Shown: piece by piece, positions 48,507-57,456 of the stretch
Position numbering within the stretch: position 1 is the stretch's first letter
How the letters are laid out: each line of letters begins with the position of its first letter
Origin: Myxococcota bacterium
GTDB taxonomy: Bacteria; Myxococcota_C; UBA6777
NCBI GenBank assembly: GCA_023150835.1
Contig: JAKLKB010000007.1
Location: 23,115 to 87,114, forward strand
Reading direction: 5' to 3'
DNA length: 64,000 bases
The notes under the pieces: generated by a model
The model's input: the letters and a program-made list of their open reading frames with translations, nothing else
The model's database searches: none
What the model was told of the DNA's origin: nothing
Made by a program: the position numbers and the translations under genes

Positions 48507-50267
48507 TTATTGTCTCTTGCGTTGGAGACGTCGTCGGATCTTTTCTGTGGCACGCTGCAACTCGGGGATACGAAACAACACCGCGAGGCAAAAGAACAAT
48601 CCCCCCCCCAAGCCGATCACGCCGGTTATCCACACCAAACGCGGAACCATACCGAGCGAGCGATACGGCTCCCACCACAGCCCCACACACAACACCAAGG
48701 CCATCCCCGCCGACGCCAACGACACCTGCCCTGTGAGTTTCCAAAAGCCAAGCATCGGAAGTTCTCCCAATCGTCGACGCAAGGCCACCAACGACAACAC
48801 CACGCTGATCAACGCAGTTGCGGCATTTGCAAGCGTCAACCCAAAAGCCCCCCACCGAAAACCAAAAGCAAATACCCACGACAACGCGGCATTCAAAACA
48901 AACGAAACAAACGCGATCCTGACGGGAGTTCGGGTGTCTTTGAGCGCATAAAAACCGGGCGTGATGTTTCGCAACATCGCCACAAACAACAAACCACACG
49001 CCGCTGGCGCGAAGATATGCGCGCATTGGGCCACATCATAATGCGTGAATTGCCCACGCTCAAACAGCAACGAAACGATCGGTTCGCGCAACACCAACAA
49101 GCCGATCGCTGCGGGCAAACAGACAAAGATCACACCGCGAATCCCAAAACCAAATACATCGCGAAAACCATCCCAATCGGACTTTTCCGCACGCGCCGCC
49201 AACGCAGGCAGATTCACCGTCGCAAAAGCCACCGCGATCACTCCAAGCGGCAACTCCGTGAGACGATCCGAATAATACAAGTACGTCATCGCACCCGTCG
49301 GCAAAAACGATGCAAAAGCCCGACTCACCAACAAATTCAACTGATAGATCCCCAAACCGATCAACGTCGGCCCCATCAACAACAAGATCTCTTGGATCGC
49401 TGGGTGTTTTGGCTGCCAAGACCACCCAAACCGAATCCCCAAACGCCACCACGCCACCACCTGCAACATCCATTGTAAGATCCCCCCCACCAAAACCCCT
49501 ACAGCCATCGCCGTCACCGCGATGGATTCATGAAAGATCCGATGCGCATAAAGCGCACAAGCAATCATCCCTAGATTCAACATCACAGGCCCCAATGCAG
49601 GGGCCGCAAAATGGCCGCGTGTATGCAACAAGCCGAACCAAAAAGCCGAGACACCCGCCAAAAACAAAAATGGAAAAACGATCCGTGTCAAATAGATCGT
49701 CATCTGCAATTTTGCGCCAACAAACCCCGGCGCAAACAACTTCACCAACCAAGGCGCAGCCCACACACACAAGACCGTCACACACGCCAAGACCAACACA
49801 AACAGCGTAAAGACCGCGCTATAGGCTTTGCGCTGCTCCTCTTCCGACTTTTCCTGATAGCCTGAAAACACAGGAACAAAGGCCGTCGACAAGATGCCCT
49901 CGGCAAGCAAACGCCGCAACAAGTTCGGTAATGTAAAAGCCAGAAAAAAAGCGTCCGTTGCACGGCGATCAAACAGCGCCGCAAAGATCATATCACGCGC
50001 CAAACCCGCCACACGCGACAACATCGTCGCCAAACCCACGATCCCCACGGATCGCCAACCTCCACCCTTCTTTGCTGTTTGGGCGTTCGCGCTCGTAGGC
50101 TGCGCCGAGAGCGGAGGCGTCTGTTCTATCCCTGACGGTGCGGCTGTTTCTATCGGACCGCTCGGATCTGTCGATGTTTCTGCGGGTGCGCTTTGTGCGG
50201 TGGGTGTTTCTGTCGATGCGCTCGAATGGATCGGTGTATCTGTTTTGGATGGGACTTCTTTGGTCAT
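48507..50267 (-). CDS. murJ: MurJ/MviN lipid II flippase
   Basis: 586 residues with about 14 membrane segments. After a 65-residue Thr/Pro/Ala-rich N-terminal extension comes SVGIVGLATMLSRVAGLARDMIFAALFDRRATDAFFLAFTLPNLLRRLLAEG, the classic MurJ start with conserved Arg residues. The rest follows the family through RLTELPLGVIAVAFATVNLPALAARAE. It flips lipid II across the inner membrane for peptidoglycan synthesis. AAGGAG precedes the ATG. A run of nine G on the coding strand (48601-48609) lies near the C-terminus. The N-terminal extension is not usual. Confidence 0.95.
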   Translation of the reverse strand: MTKEVPSKTDTPIHSSASTETPTAQSAPAETSTDPSGPIETAAPSGIEQTPPLSAQPTSANAQTAKKGGGWRSVGIVGLATMLSRVAGLARDMIFAALFDRRATDAFFLAFTLPNLLRRLLAEGILSTAFVPVFSGYQEKSEEEQRKAYSAVFTLFVLVLACVTVLCVWAAPWLVKLFAPGFVGAKLQMTIYLTRIVFPFLFLAGVSAFWFGLLHTRGHFAAPALGPVMLNLGMIACALYAHRIFHESIAVTAMAVGVLVGGILQWMLQVVAWWRLGIRFGWSWQPKHPAIQEILLLMGPTLIGLGIYQLNLLVSRAFASFLPTGAMTYLYYSDRLTELPLGVIAVAFATVNLPALAARAEKSDWDGFRDVFGFGIRGVIFVCLPAAIGLLVLREPIVSLLFERGQFTHYDVAQCAHIFAPAACGLLFVAMLRNITPGFYALKDTRTPVRIAFVSFVLNAALSWVFAFGFRWGAFGLTLANAATALISVVLSLVALRRRLGELPMLGFWKLTGQVSLASAGMALVLCVGLWWEPYRSLGMVPRLVWITGVIGLGGGLFFCLAVLFRIPELQRATEKIRRRLQRKRQ

Positions 50268-50407
50268 GTTCTACACGCTCCTTTGGCGGTGCTTATGGCT
50301 CGCTCGTGCTTGTAGCATATCCCCCCGAAAAGGCGCAAAAAGCACACAAGTCCTCTGCCGCGATCAGGTGGGCGTGACGCCGTTGCCCCAAAAAACCACG
50401 TTCTGCG

Positions 50408-50716
50408 CTACTTGGTGATGGCGGTACACATCTTGTCTTTGCACGCGATCTTGTCGAGCACCATGCAGTCATAAGCGCAGGTTTCTTTGTAGCCCTTCAA
50501 CAAAGCGCGGATAGACTCAGCATCTTTCTTGTGGACGACCACATAGCAACCAAAAGGGCACTTGCTACCGACGTTTTCACAATCTTGATCTGCCGCGCAG
50601 GTTCGGGCTTTTTCGATCTCTTGTTGGATCGCGTCTTTGCTCATCCCACACGCGGCCCCCCAAAGCATCCCTGCGATCCCACAAACCATCCAAAGCGCCC
50701 GACGTACCGATACCAT
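50408..50716 (-). CDS. Small Cys-rich lipoprotein
   Basis: 102 residues from the ATG at 50716 (GGGAGGTG upstream). Signal peptide MVSVRRALWMVCGIAGMLWG with lipobox GAAC. The short mature part has eight or nine Cys, e.g. CAADQDCENVGSKCPFGCYV. It starts 17 nt after the TPR gene stop, so it is probably its operon partner. No family recognised. Confidence 0.65.
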   Translation of the reverse strand: MVSVRRALWMVCGIAGMLWGAACGMSKDAIQQEIEKARTCAADQDCENVGSKCPFGCYVVVHKKDAESIRALLKGYKETCAYDCMVLDKIACKDKMCTAITK

Positions 50717-50732
50717 GCAACACCTCCCTTGT

Positions 50733-52382
50733 TCACGAAGGGCTGACTTGGCTTTTCTGTTGCAAAGCCCCCGTGTGTCCGCCTTGTTGGGACGCTCGCA
50801 CAAGCTCTGCATAAAAGTCCCTCAAGCCCTTGCCAAAAAGCTCGATCACGACCTTCTTTCGACGCACAAATCGCGCCCCAAACCGCTCCGTCAACGAGAT
50901 ATCCCGCAAAGCTTCTAAGGCTTCTTTTCCTGCCTTCGCTCCTTCTAGCGCCGCTGTGATCCGCCCGATCCCTGCCAAACAGCCAAACCATTCTTCCAAC
51001 TCCAGATCCGAGACCTGCGCAGGCAAGATCTGCGTCCCTCGCTGATACAACAACAGCGCCTCTTCCAAAGCCCCCTCTTGTTCGAGACGCCCTCCAAGAC
51101 GCCGATGGCACGAGATCAAGGTCTCCGAACAAGCACAAGCCGCGTACAGATGATGACGTGCGATCTCTTCGTCCCCCCGGTCTTGATAGATCGCTGCTAA
51201 CGCAAGATGCGAAAATGCATTGTTCGGATCTTTTTCTAGCGCATACAAGAAATACTCTTCGGCTTGCAACACCCCTTCCAGCCGCGCCGCCAACCACCCC
51301 CGAATGTGCAAGATCCGACTGTCCAAACGGCCTGCCGCCAGCACAGCATCGCAAAGAGCCGCCACTTCGGCCAAGCCGTCTTCTGTGTAAGCCGCGTCTC
51401 GCCGCCCTCGCAACAGATCCACCAACTCGTCCTCTTCGAGCAACAGCGCTTCCTCCACAGAAGACGCCGTGATCAAGATCAACAACATATTGGCCTCGGC
51501 AGCCCGTCCCACCTCGCCGATCCCTCGATAGTGTTGCGAAAAACGCCGCAGCGGGGCCGCCCATTGGGGATAACGGTACGGACGAAGGCGGCGGATCGCC
51601 CGAAGCACCGCTCCCACCGTCGCCTTGATCGGTGCGTCCGCTTGTTCGGGGTTGCAAGCCGCAAGAAAGTCAAAAAACACCTGTACACCTTCGTAATAGG
51701 CACTTTCCACAAAGATCCCTGCCGCTTCTTGGAACAAAGACAACGAGCGAAGATCCATCAGATAACGCTCTTCAAGCGCTTCGTACAAAAGCTGCTCGAT
51801 CGCATAACATCCCGTCTTTCCGAGGCTTGCAAGTTCGCGCAGAGACAGGCTCATCTCTTCAAAGCCGTATCCGGGAGCATTCAACCAAAGCTGAAAGCGC
51901 ACACGCTCCATCCCATGTTCCAACGCCGCTTTTCGCTGCGTCGGACGCTCCGCCGAGGCCCACGTCGGATCTTGCCAAAACTGCCGCAACAGCTCCATAC
52001 GACGGCGAATCAACGGCTGATAGTACGCAGGAGCCAACAGATCTTCCAACACAGGCAAGATCTCCACGCGGCTTTGTGAGGCCGCTGCCAGTCGAAGCGC
52101 ATCATAACGCAGCGCAAGTTGCATCTCGGTGCGCAAGATGCTCTCCAAACCTTCGGCGATGTGGGTATGCTCGACCAAGAGAGATTCAAAACGAGCTTGG
52201 TGTTCTTCGCGGTTGAGTCCCGCCCCATCGGAGCGTTCGTTTAGCATCGTGCGCAGCCAGTCAAAATAAGCCGACACAAGGCCATCTTGCTCTACATTCT
52301 TGGCTTGTTTGTCGGATGCTGCGGATTCTACAGCTTTTTGTATCTGTTCTTCTGCCATGTGCGCTTTCTCGCTTTCCGTCAT
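50733..52382 (-). CDS. TPR-rich cytoplasmic protein
   Basis: 549 residues from the ATG at 52382; a second ATG at 52358 is possible. No signal or membrane segment. From about residue 330 the sequence shows TPR pairs, for example RILHIRGWLAARLEGVLQAEEYFLYALEKDPNNAFSHLALAAIYQDRGDEEIARHHLYAAC, and earlier helices may be further degenerate repeats. Scaffold for protein contacts inferred from the fold. It is divergent from the MATE gene and upstream of a small lipoprotein gene. Confidence 0.6.
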   Translation of the reverse strand: MTESEKAHMAEEQIQKAVESAASDKQAKNVEQDGLVSAYFDWLRTMLNERSDGAGLNREEHQARFESLLVEHTHIAEGLESILRTEMQLALRYDALRLAAASQSRVEILPVLEDLLAPAYYQPLIRRRMELLRQFWQDPTWASAERPTQRKAALEHGMERVRFQLWLNAPGYGFEEMSLSLRELASLGKTGCYAIEQLLYEALEERYLMDLRSLSLFQEAAGIFVESAYYEGVQVFFDFLAACNPEQADAPIKATVGAVLRAIRRLRPYRYPQWAAPLRRFSQHYRGIGEVGRAAEANMLLILITASSVEEALLLEEDELVDLLRGRRDAAYTEDGLAEVAALCDAVLAAGRLDSRILHIRGWLAARLEGVLQAEEYFLYALEKDPNNAFSHLALAAIYQDRGDEEIARHHLYAACACSETLISCHRRLGGRLEQEGALEEALLLYQRGTQILPAQVSDLELEEWFGCLAGIGRITAALEGAKAGKEALEALRDISLTERFGARFVRRKKVVIELFGKGLRDFYAELVRASQQGGHTGALQQKSQVSPS

Positions 52383-52440
52383 CAAGCCGCATCCGGCCTC
52401 AAACCGTTCCTTGACCGATCCGTTTCCGCGCAGCTTGCCA

Positions 52441-52530
52441 AGATCTGCCGCACAAAGTCAAGGCGACCCCGCCGCACAAAGCCAAGGCCACCCCCTCGCA
52501 CAAAGCCAAGGCCACCCCCTCGCATAAAGT
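52441..52530. repeat. 24-bp non-coding tandem repeat, about 4 units
   Basis: Four diverged 24-bp units (GCACAAAGCCAAGGCCACCC type) in the divergent region between the TPR and MATE genes. Confidence 0.75.
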
Positions 52531-52653
52531 CAAGGCCGCATCGCTGCACAAACACACTGCACCCACACACAAGCCGATGCGCTAGACAGATCCGACCGCA
52601 CATCCTAGGATGACGACCGCCCACAAACCCCGCACCCAAAGAAGGAAGCCGCG

Positions 52654-54012
52654 ATGACCTCCGAAACGCCCTCTCACCAACCTTGGTGGCCCCCAAAAGA
52701 ACGCAGCCAGACCGTGATCACGCTCGCCCTCCCGATCATCGGGGGGATGCTCTCCCAAAATGTGATGAACCTTGTAGACACCGCGATGGTCGGGCATTTG
52801 GGAAACAATGCCCTTGCAGGCGTTGGGATGGGCAGCTTCGCCAACTTTATGGCGAGTGCTTTCATTATGGGTGTCTCTGTGGGTGTCCAAGCGATCGCCG
52901 CACGACGGCTCGGTGAAGGCCGCGAAAGCGAAACCGCCATCGGACTCAATGGTGGACTCCTGCTTGCGCTGCTTCTTGGTATCCCGTCTGCGCTCGTGCT
53001 TTTTCTGCTGACGCCCAGCTTTTTTCCCTACTTGATCTCCGACCCTGCCGTGATCGCCATCGGCATCCCTTACTTTCAATCTCGACTGATCGCCTTGCCC
53101 GGCGTCGGGATGAACTTCGCCTTTCGTGGTTATTGGAATGGTGTCAATCGCTCAAGTATCTACATGCGCACGATCATCGTGATCCATGCAACCAACCTTT
53201 TCTTGAACTGGGTGCTGATCTACGGAAATCTCGGGATGCCCGCCTATGGGGCCACAGGTGCGGGTGTCGCCACCACCATCGCAACCTACATCGGCACCCT
53301 TTACTACTTTTGGCAAGGCTTCTCTTATGCCCGCCCTTCGGGCTTTTTTCGTGGCCTTCCTGACAAAGAAACCTTTCTCAACACCGTACGCTTGACCATC
53401 CCCAACGGGCTGCAACAATTCTTCTTTGCCGCCGGAATGACCGTCTTTTTCTGGATTATCGGAAAAGTCGGAACACGCGAACTCGCGGCCTCAAATGTAT
53501 TGATCACTCTGATGCTTGTGGGTTTGCTGCCGTCGATCGGCTTTGGCTTGGTGACGACTTCGCTTGTGGGACAGGCCCTCGGTCGAAAAGACCCCGAAGA
53601 TGCGGTGCGTTGGGGATGGGATATCGCCAAGATCGCGGGTGTGCTGCTGTTTCTCTTGTCGCTACCGGGTGTATTCTTTCCCGATCTGATGCTCAACGTC
53701 TTTCTCAAAGATCCTCTCACCCTCGAACTTGCACGCATCCCGCTCCAGCTTCTTGCCCTCACTCTTTTCATCGAAGCCGTTGGCCGGATCTTTATGCACG
53801 CCCTGCTTGGAGCGGGTGACAGTGGTCGTGTGATGCGTTACTCGATCTTTCTTCAATGGGGTATCTTTCTTCCTTGCGCCTACATCACAGGCCCTTTGCT
53901 CGGCTTTGGGATGCTCGCGATCTGGAGCGGCCAGATCGTCTATCGCGTCGCTCTCACCGTCGTCTTCGCCGCCTTTTGGCACGATGGTTCTTGGAAAAGG
54001 ATCCAGCTCTAA
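52654..54012 (+). CDS. MATE family efflux transporter
   Basis: 452 residues, twelve predicted helices in two halves. SQTVITLALPIIGGMLSQNVMNLVDTAMVGHLG is the typical MATE first helix block. NRSSIYMRTIIVIHATNLFLNWVLIYG and GVATTIATYIGTL mark the end of the first half; AIWSGQIVYRVALT ends the second. Cation-coupled drug or metabolite export at the inner membrane; substrate unknown. AAGGAAG precedes the ATG. An R2-R1 tandem lies directly downstream. Confidence 0.92.
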   Translation: MTSETPSHQPWWPPKERSQTVITLALPIIGGMLSQNVMNLVDTAMVGHLGNNALAGVGMGSFANFMASAFIMGVSVGVQAIAARRLGEGRESETAIGLNGGLLLALLLGIPSALVLFLLTPSFFPYLISDPAVIAIGIPYFQSRLIALPGVGMNFAFRGYWNGVNRSSIYMRTIIVIHATNLFLNWVLIYGNLGMPAYGATGAGVATTIATYIGTLYYFWQGFSYARPSGFFRGLPDKETFLNTVRLTIPNGLQQFFFAAGMTVFFWIIGKVGTRELAASNVLITLMLVGLLPSIGFGLVTTSLVGQALGRKDPEDAVRWGWDIAKIAGVLLFLLSLPGVFFPDLMLNVFLKDPLTLELARIPLQLLALTLFIEAVGRIFMHALLGAGDSGRVMRYSIFLQWGIFLPCAYITGPLLGFGMLAIWSGQIVYRVALTVVFAAFWHDGSWKRIQL

Positions 54013-54037
54013 CAACGCGTGGTGCAGTGGGATGGTC

Positions 54038-54178
54038 TTTGGTGGGGTTGGAACTCCACGCCCCGCAAGGGACCACAGGCCCCTTGACCCCGTTTTGGCG
54101 GGGTGATCGACGGTGTTTCTCACCAACAGCGCAGCCGCTTGAGCGTTCGCGAACACAGCTTTTTTTGGCAACTGCGTC
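54038..54178 (+). repeat. R2 dispersed element, copy 5, joined to R1
   Basis: Forward orientation: GGGGTTGGAACTCCACG, CCCCTTGACCCCGTTTTGG with CGGGG closing a stem, GTTCGCGAAC palindrome, then CTTTTTTTGGCAACTGCG. Ends at the start of R1 copy 5. Confidence 0.85.
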
Positions 54179-54296
54179 ATACGAAATCCGCCCGTTGCGT
54201 GATCATAAAAATGTAGGGGCAGCCCCCTGTGGCTGCCCAAGCACAGGGCGTCTTCGCGCTCTCCTTCGATCACAGATCACTCAAATATCGTATCAC
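54177..54296 (+). repeat. R1 dispersed element, copy 5
   Basis: Ends CATACGAAATCCGCCCGTTG and CAAATATCGTATCAC; inner GGGGCAG/CTGCCC stem present. Directly abuts R2 copy 5 and marks the left border of the AT-rich island. Confidence 0.85.
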
Positions 54297-54371
54297 TCCG
54301 ACGAAGAAAAAAGAGAACATATCTCCTTTCACGTGCCCGAGTATGAAAGGCAGGTTGCTATAAACACGGCG

Positions 54372-55061
54372 CTATTGTTCACTTGGCCTTACGATATTGA
54401 GTATATGATTCTTATAGATTTGCGGCATCAATTCCAGCACGAGTTCTTTTCCTAAAATTTCAGACTCTTGTGTGATCTCAGTAAGCAATTCGATTGTAAG
54501 GCACTCGATGGCTTGCTCGGAGATGGGTGCATAACTCAAATGCCAAGGCTCAGGATACATACCACCTCTATCGTATTTATAGGGGCGAAAGAAGCCGAAC
54601 CGTTCGATATTTTCGTCCAACCAACCATGCAAAGAGTAGAAAATCCCGCTCTCTTTGACTTCTTCGGGTAACAGCTTCGGTTGATAGCCTTCAGGCATGA
54701 CGGCCCCATCGATCACGTCGATCTCAGTACCCCAATGATGACGGCTACCACCCGGCAAAGCAGACCAGTTGAGGATGCAGTCGATGATTTGAAGCTCAGA
54801 CAAAGACGAATATTCGTACGGATTACCTTCGATATCATACAAAGGCTTTTTGCCGCGAAACTTCTGATTCCAGATGCGCAACTGGGTGTCGTAGTCACGA
54901 AATGAACTAAACGGCAACAGGTCAAATCCATCTTTTTGCGCTGCGATACGCATCTCTAAAAAAGCCTGCGCAGCTTCTTGATGGGCAGCAAACCTCGGCT
55001 GCTCCATCTGAACGACATGTGTTCTTTCTCGGCCTGTGATTTCGAGTTCGTTAAAGAGCAT
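54372..55061 (-). CDS. M15 family (VanY-like) metallopeptidase
   Basis: 229 residues without signal peptide. Zinc ligands fit S-x-H-x-x-G-x-x-x-D: S106, H108, G111, D115 in SRHHWGTEID, and E171, H174 in EPWHLSY. Such enzymes are D,D- or D,L-carboxypeptidases that trim peptidoglycan peptides. GGGAGG lies upstream of the ATG. It is the first gene inside the AT-rich island, on the minus strand, unlike the methyltransferases. It could be chromosomal or part of the cargo. Confidence 0.8.
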   Translation of the reverse strand: MLFNELEITGRERTHVVQMEQPRFAAHQEAAQAFLEMRIAAQKDGFDLLPFSSFRDYDTQLRIWNQKFRGKKPLYDIEGNPYEYSSLSELQIIDCILNWSALPGGSRHHWGTEIDVIDGAVMPEGYQPKLLPEEVKESGIFYSLHGWLDENIERFGFFRPYKYDRGGMYPEPWHLSYAPISEQAIECLTIELLTEITQESEILGKELVLELMPQIYKNHILNIVRPSEQ

Positions 55062-55087
55062 ACCTTACACCTCCCACCGCTGCGCTT

Positions 55088-55390
55088 CTAACGCCGCGCC
55101 TTACGATCAATCTGAAGCGCAGCGGAAACAGCCTCCACCAACTTCGCCGCCTCAGGATCATAGACATAGTCGGTAATCGTTCCGTCCTTGATGCGATCGA
55201 CGACCTCATCGATCACAAACAAAGGAACGAGGAACCATTCTTGGGGCTGCGCTGGATGACCGAAGCGGTCGTTGATGGTAATGTCCGATCGGGCTGGCGC
55301 AAGCAGCCTGTGGAATAGGCTCTCCATACGAGTGCGGTTAATTCCTGCAAGCTTGTAGATCGCTACTACTTGGACTTTTGCTAAAAGATA
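55088..55390 (-). pseudogene. Remnant of a GIY-YIG nuclease-family protein, C-terminal part only
   Basis: The frame is open to 55603, but only about the last 96 residues look like a protein family. KVQVVAIYKLAGINRTRMESLFHRLLAPARSDI and EWFLVPLFVIDEVVDRIKDGTITDYVYDP match the C-terminal region usual in GIY-YIG nuclease family proteins linked to defence islands. The N-terminal nuclease domain is absent. The upstream part of the frame is made of the bulged-hairpin repeats. Likely a truncated gene. Recognition is from memory of the family. Confidence 0.55.
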
Positions 55391-55479
55391 ATGTGTTGGG
55401 CGCTTGGACTTGCCAGCGAGAGCGAGCGCGAAACCTTCCCTTGCGTCGGTCTTTCCGAACAAATCGAAGCGGTGTTCTC

Positions 55480-55509
55480 CTGAAACCTCCTGCCCTTCGG
55501 AAAGTGAAC
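55480..55509. repeat. Bulged-hairpin repeat unit, copy A
   Basis: TGAAACCTCCTGCCCTTCGG followed by AAAGTGAACA. The stem is weaker than in copies B and C. Preceded by TCTTTCCGAACAAATCGAAG. Confidence 0.65.
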
Positions 55510-55570
55510 ATGCTTGCCCGCGTATCTCCCCTTGCCTCCGAATTCCACGAACATTCTCACGCGATTCTTT

Positions 55571-55601
55571 CCTGAAACGCCCTGCCCTTCGGGGTTTGAA
55601 C
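55571..55601. repeat. Bulged-hairpin repeat unit, copy B
   Basis: AAACGCCC and GGGGTTT pair around TGCCCTTC, with one unpaired G. Preceded by CCACGAACATTCTCACGCGA. Confidence 0.75.
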
Positions 55602-55603
55602 AT

Positions 55604-56132
55604 CCAGCGCGAAATAGTCTTCTTGCTTCGAAACCTCCCGACTTGCCTACGCTTTGGAAGAAGTTAGCTTACGCAATAAACGAACTTACCAAAATATTGC
55701 TTGACATCAAAACAACTTTAATTACAATGTAAAAGCTTTATTTTTTTACTAGACATTAAAAATAAAAGAAAAGGAATTTAATTTGATTGGGTATACCTAT
55801 TCTTATTGATAGTACCCATTTTTATCGTTCGACTATATCAAATTAAAGGAATTTTTCTTCTTTTTGTCGAATTATTTTTCATAATGCTTCCTTTGCTATT
55901 TGTTCATTTTTATGAGTTACTTACACCTGCTCTAAAACATACAGCAGAGCCTTTGCATTCCACGAACAATTCAAACCGAATATCGCTTGAAACTTCCTGC
56001 CCTTCGGAGTTTGAACAGATTTTTCTGCGTTGTTCTTTTTGCCTCCGCATCAATCTGGTGCTCTTGTCGTTGTTGTTTTCGTCAATTTTCAACGTTAAGA
56101 TAGCAACAAAATAATCATCTCTCAAAAAATCC
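55604..56132. other. AT-rich gene-poor stretch with hairpin copy C
   Basis: About 530 bp, clearly richer in A/T than the rest of the window. Apart from hairpin unit C it shows no gene that I trust; short open frames here run through the repeat. Confidence 0.6.
55987..56016. repeat. Bulged-hairpin repeat unit, copy C
   Basis: AAACTTCC and GGAGTTT pair around TGCCCTTC with one unpaired T; flanked by CCACGAACAATTCAAACCGA, as in copy B. Confidence 0.75.
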
Positions 56133-56162
56133 TTGACAGCAGAACGGCTCTTGGTGTAAAGA
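56133..56162 (+). promoter_or_regulatory. Candidate promoter of the EVE-MTase-REase operon
   Basis: Perfect -35 TTGACA (56133-56138), 18 bp, then TAAAGA (56157-56162). About 60 bp upstream of the EVE gene. Confidence 0.5.
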
Positions 56163-56225
56163 TGCCCGGAGAAGCTGATGTTGATTCCTTAACAAAGAAC
56201 AAACAAAAATGAAGCAAGGCTCGAT

Positions 56226-56651
56226 ATGAAATTTTGGATACTTAGCACCAATCAAGACAATTTAGATATTACTTTAAAATATAAAGTTTTTGGACTTTCT
56301 TCAAAAAAAAGAGCTTCTTTTAACAAAATACAGCAAGAAGATAACGTCGCTTTTTATGTCAGCAGAAAATCAAATGAAAAAACAAGCTTTCAAATTCAAA
56401 AATTTCTTTGCTTGGCTTCAGTCAAAGAAAAGCACGAAAGTGACCAAATTTTATGGAAACAGGAAGAAGATACATTTCCTCTAAGATTAGTTCTAGGTGA
56501 GATAAAAAAAACAGATATTTTAGCTCCTCCTCTCATTTGTGATTTTTCCGTTGTCAAAAATCCCCTTTACTGGATGTTGCCTTTCCGATCTGGTGTGACT
56601 GAGATATCACAAACAGACTGGTCTTTGTTGCTCGATGCCATGAAAGGTTGA
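56226..56651 (+). CDS. EVE (PUA-like) domain protein
   Basis: 141 residues. The plan MKFWILSTNQDNLDITLKYKVFGLSSKKRASFNKIQQEDNVAFYV matches EVE domains, which bind modified bases and often sit next to restriction genes as sensors or specificity parts. Later SFQIQKFLCLASVKE and PLRLVLGEIKKTDIL fit the family beta-strands. It lies 3 nt before the methyltransferase gene, so it belongs to the same operon. A role in sensing methylated DNA is inferred only. Confidence 0.65.
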   Translation: MKFWILSTNQDNLDITLKYKVFGLSSKKRASFNKIQQEDNVAFYVSRKSNEKTSFQIQKFLCLASVKEKHESDQILWKQEEDTFPLRLVLGEIKKTDILAPPLICDFSVVKNPLYWMLPFRSGVTEISQTDWSLLLDAMKG

Positions 56652-56654
56652 AAC

Positions 56655-57455
56655 ATGATGAATAACTTACAAAATTTTATGAATCAAATAATTTGCGGCG
56701 ATTGCCTCGATATAATGAAACAAATGCCATCCAATTCAGTGGATCTAGTTGTCACAAGTCCGCCATATAATTTAAAAAATTCAACCGGAAATGGAATGAA
56801 AGATGGCAGAGGTGGCAAATGGTCAAATGCTGCTCTTATCGAAGGTTATAGTCACTACGACGATAACCTGCCACACGAAGAATATGTCGAATGGCAAAGA
56901 CAGTGCATTAATGAAATGATGAGAATTTTACATGAAGATGGAGCTATATTCTACAACCACAAATGGCGAGTTCAAGGCGGCTTATTGCAAGACCGGCATG
57001 ATATTGTATCAGGTTTTCCCGTAAGACAAATTATTATTTGGAAAAGAAAAGGAGGAATAAATTTTAATAAAGGATATTTTCTTCCCACATACGAAGTGAT
57101 ATATTTGATTGCAAAAAAGGGATTTGAATTAGCGCCGAAAGCAAATAGTGTTGGAGATGTTTGGGAATTCACACAAGAATTAAACAATGAACATCCTGCT
57201 CCATTTCCGTTGGCCTTACCCGAACGGTGTATTTCATCTACTCTTGCAAAAACAATATTGGATCCCTTTTCGGGTTCTGGAACAACTGCTCTGGCAGCCA
57301 AAAAACTGGGACGTAACTTCATCGGAATCGAAATATCACCGCTGTACTGCGAATCTTCTAAGAAAAGATTAGCTTCTGGCTCTTCCACCTTCGAGTTGAC
57401 TTCTACTGAAGAACCACAGAAGGCTCAGCTCTCTTTACTGGACATGGGAAAATGA
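56655..57455 (+). CDS. Beta-class DNA methyltransferase (probable N4-cytosine or N6-adenine)
   Basis: 266 residues. Motif IV TSPPYNL (34-40) precedes motif I DPFSGSGTTALAAKKLGRNFIGIE (near residue 200), the order of beta-class enzymes. The Ser in SPPY is typical for N4-cytosine enzymes, although N6-adenine cannot be ruled out. It would protect host sites cut by the endonuclease encoded 1 nt further. The gene is AT-rich with codon use unlike its chromosomal neighbours, a sign of transfer. Confidence 0.88.
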   Translation: MMNNLQNFMNQIICGDCLDIMKQMPSNSVDLVVTSPPYNLKNSTGNGMKDGRGGKWSNAALIEGYSHYDDNLPHEEYVEWQRQCINEMMRILHEDGAIFYNHKWRVQGGLLQDRHDIVSGFPVRQIIIWKRKGGINFNKGYFLPTYEVIYLIAKKGFELAPKANSVGDVWEFTQELNNEHPAPFPLALPERCISSTLAKTILDPFSGSGTTALAAKKLGRNFIGIEISPLYCESSKKRLASGSSTFELTSTEEPQKAQLSLLDMGK

Positions 57456-57456
57456 A

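Noticed and set aside
55806..56114. 102-codon plus-strand frame in the AT-rich gap
   Set aside because: Runs through hairpin unit C, has no ribosome site and no recognisable domain; the hydrophobic start follows from the AT-rich sequence.
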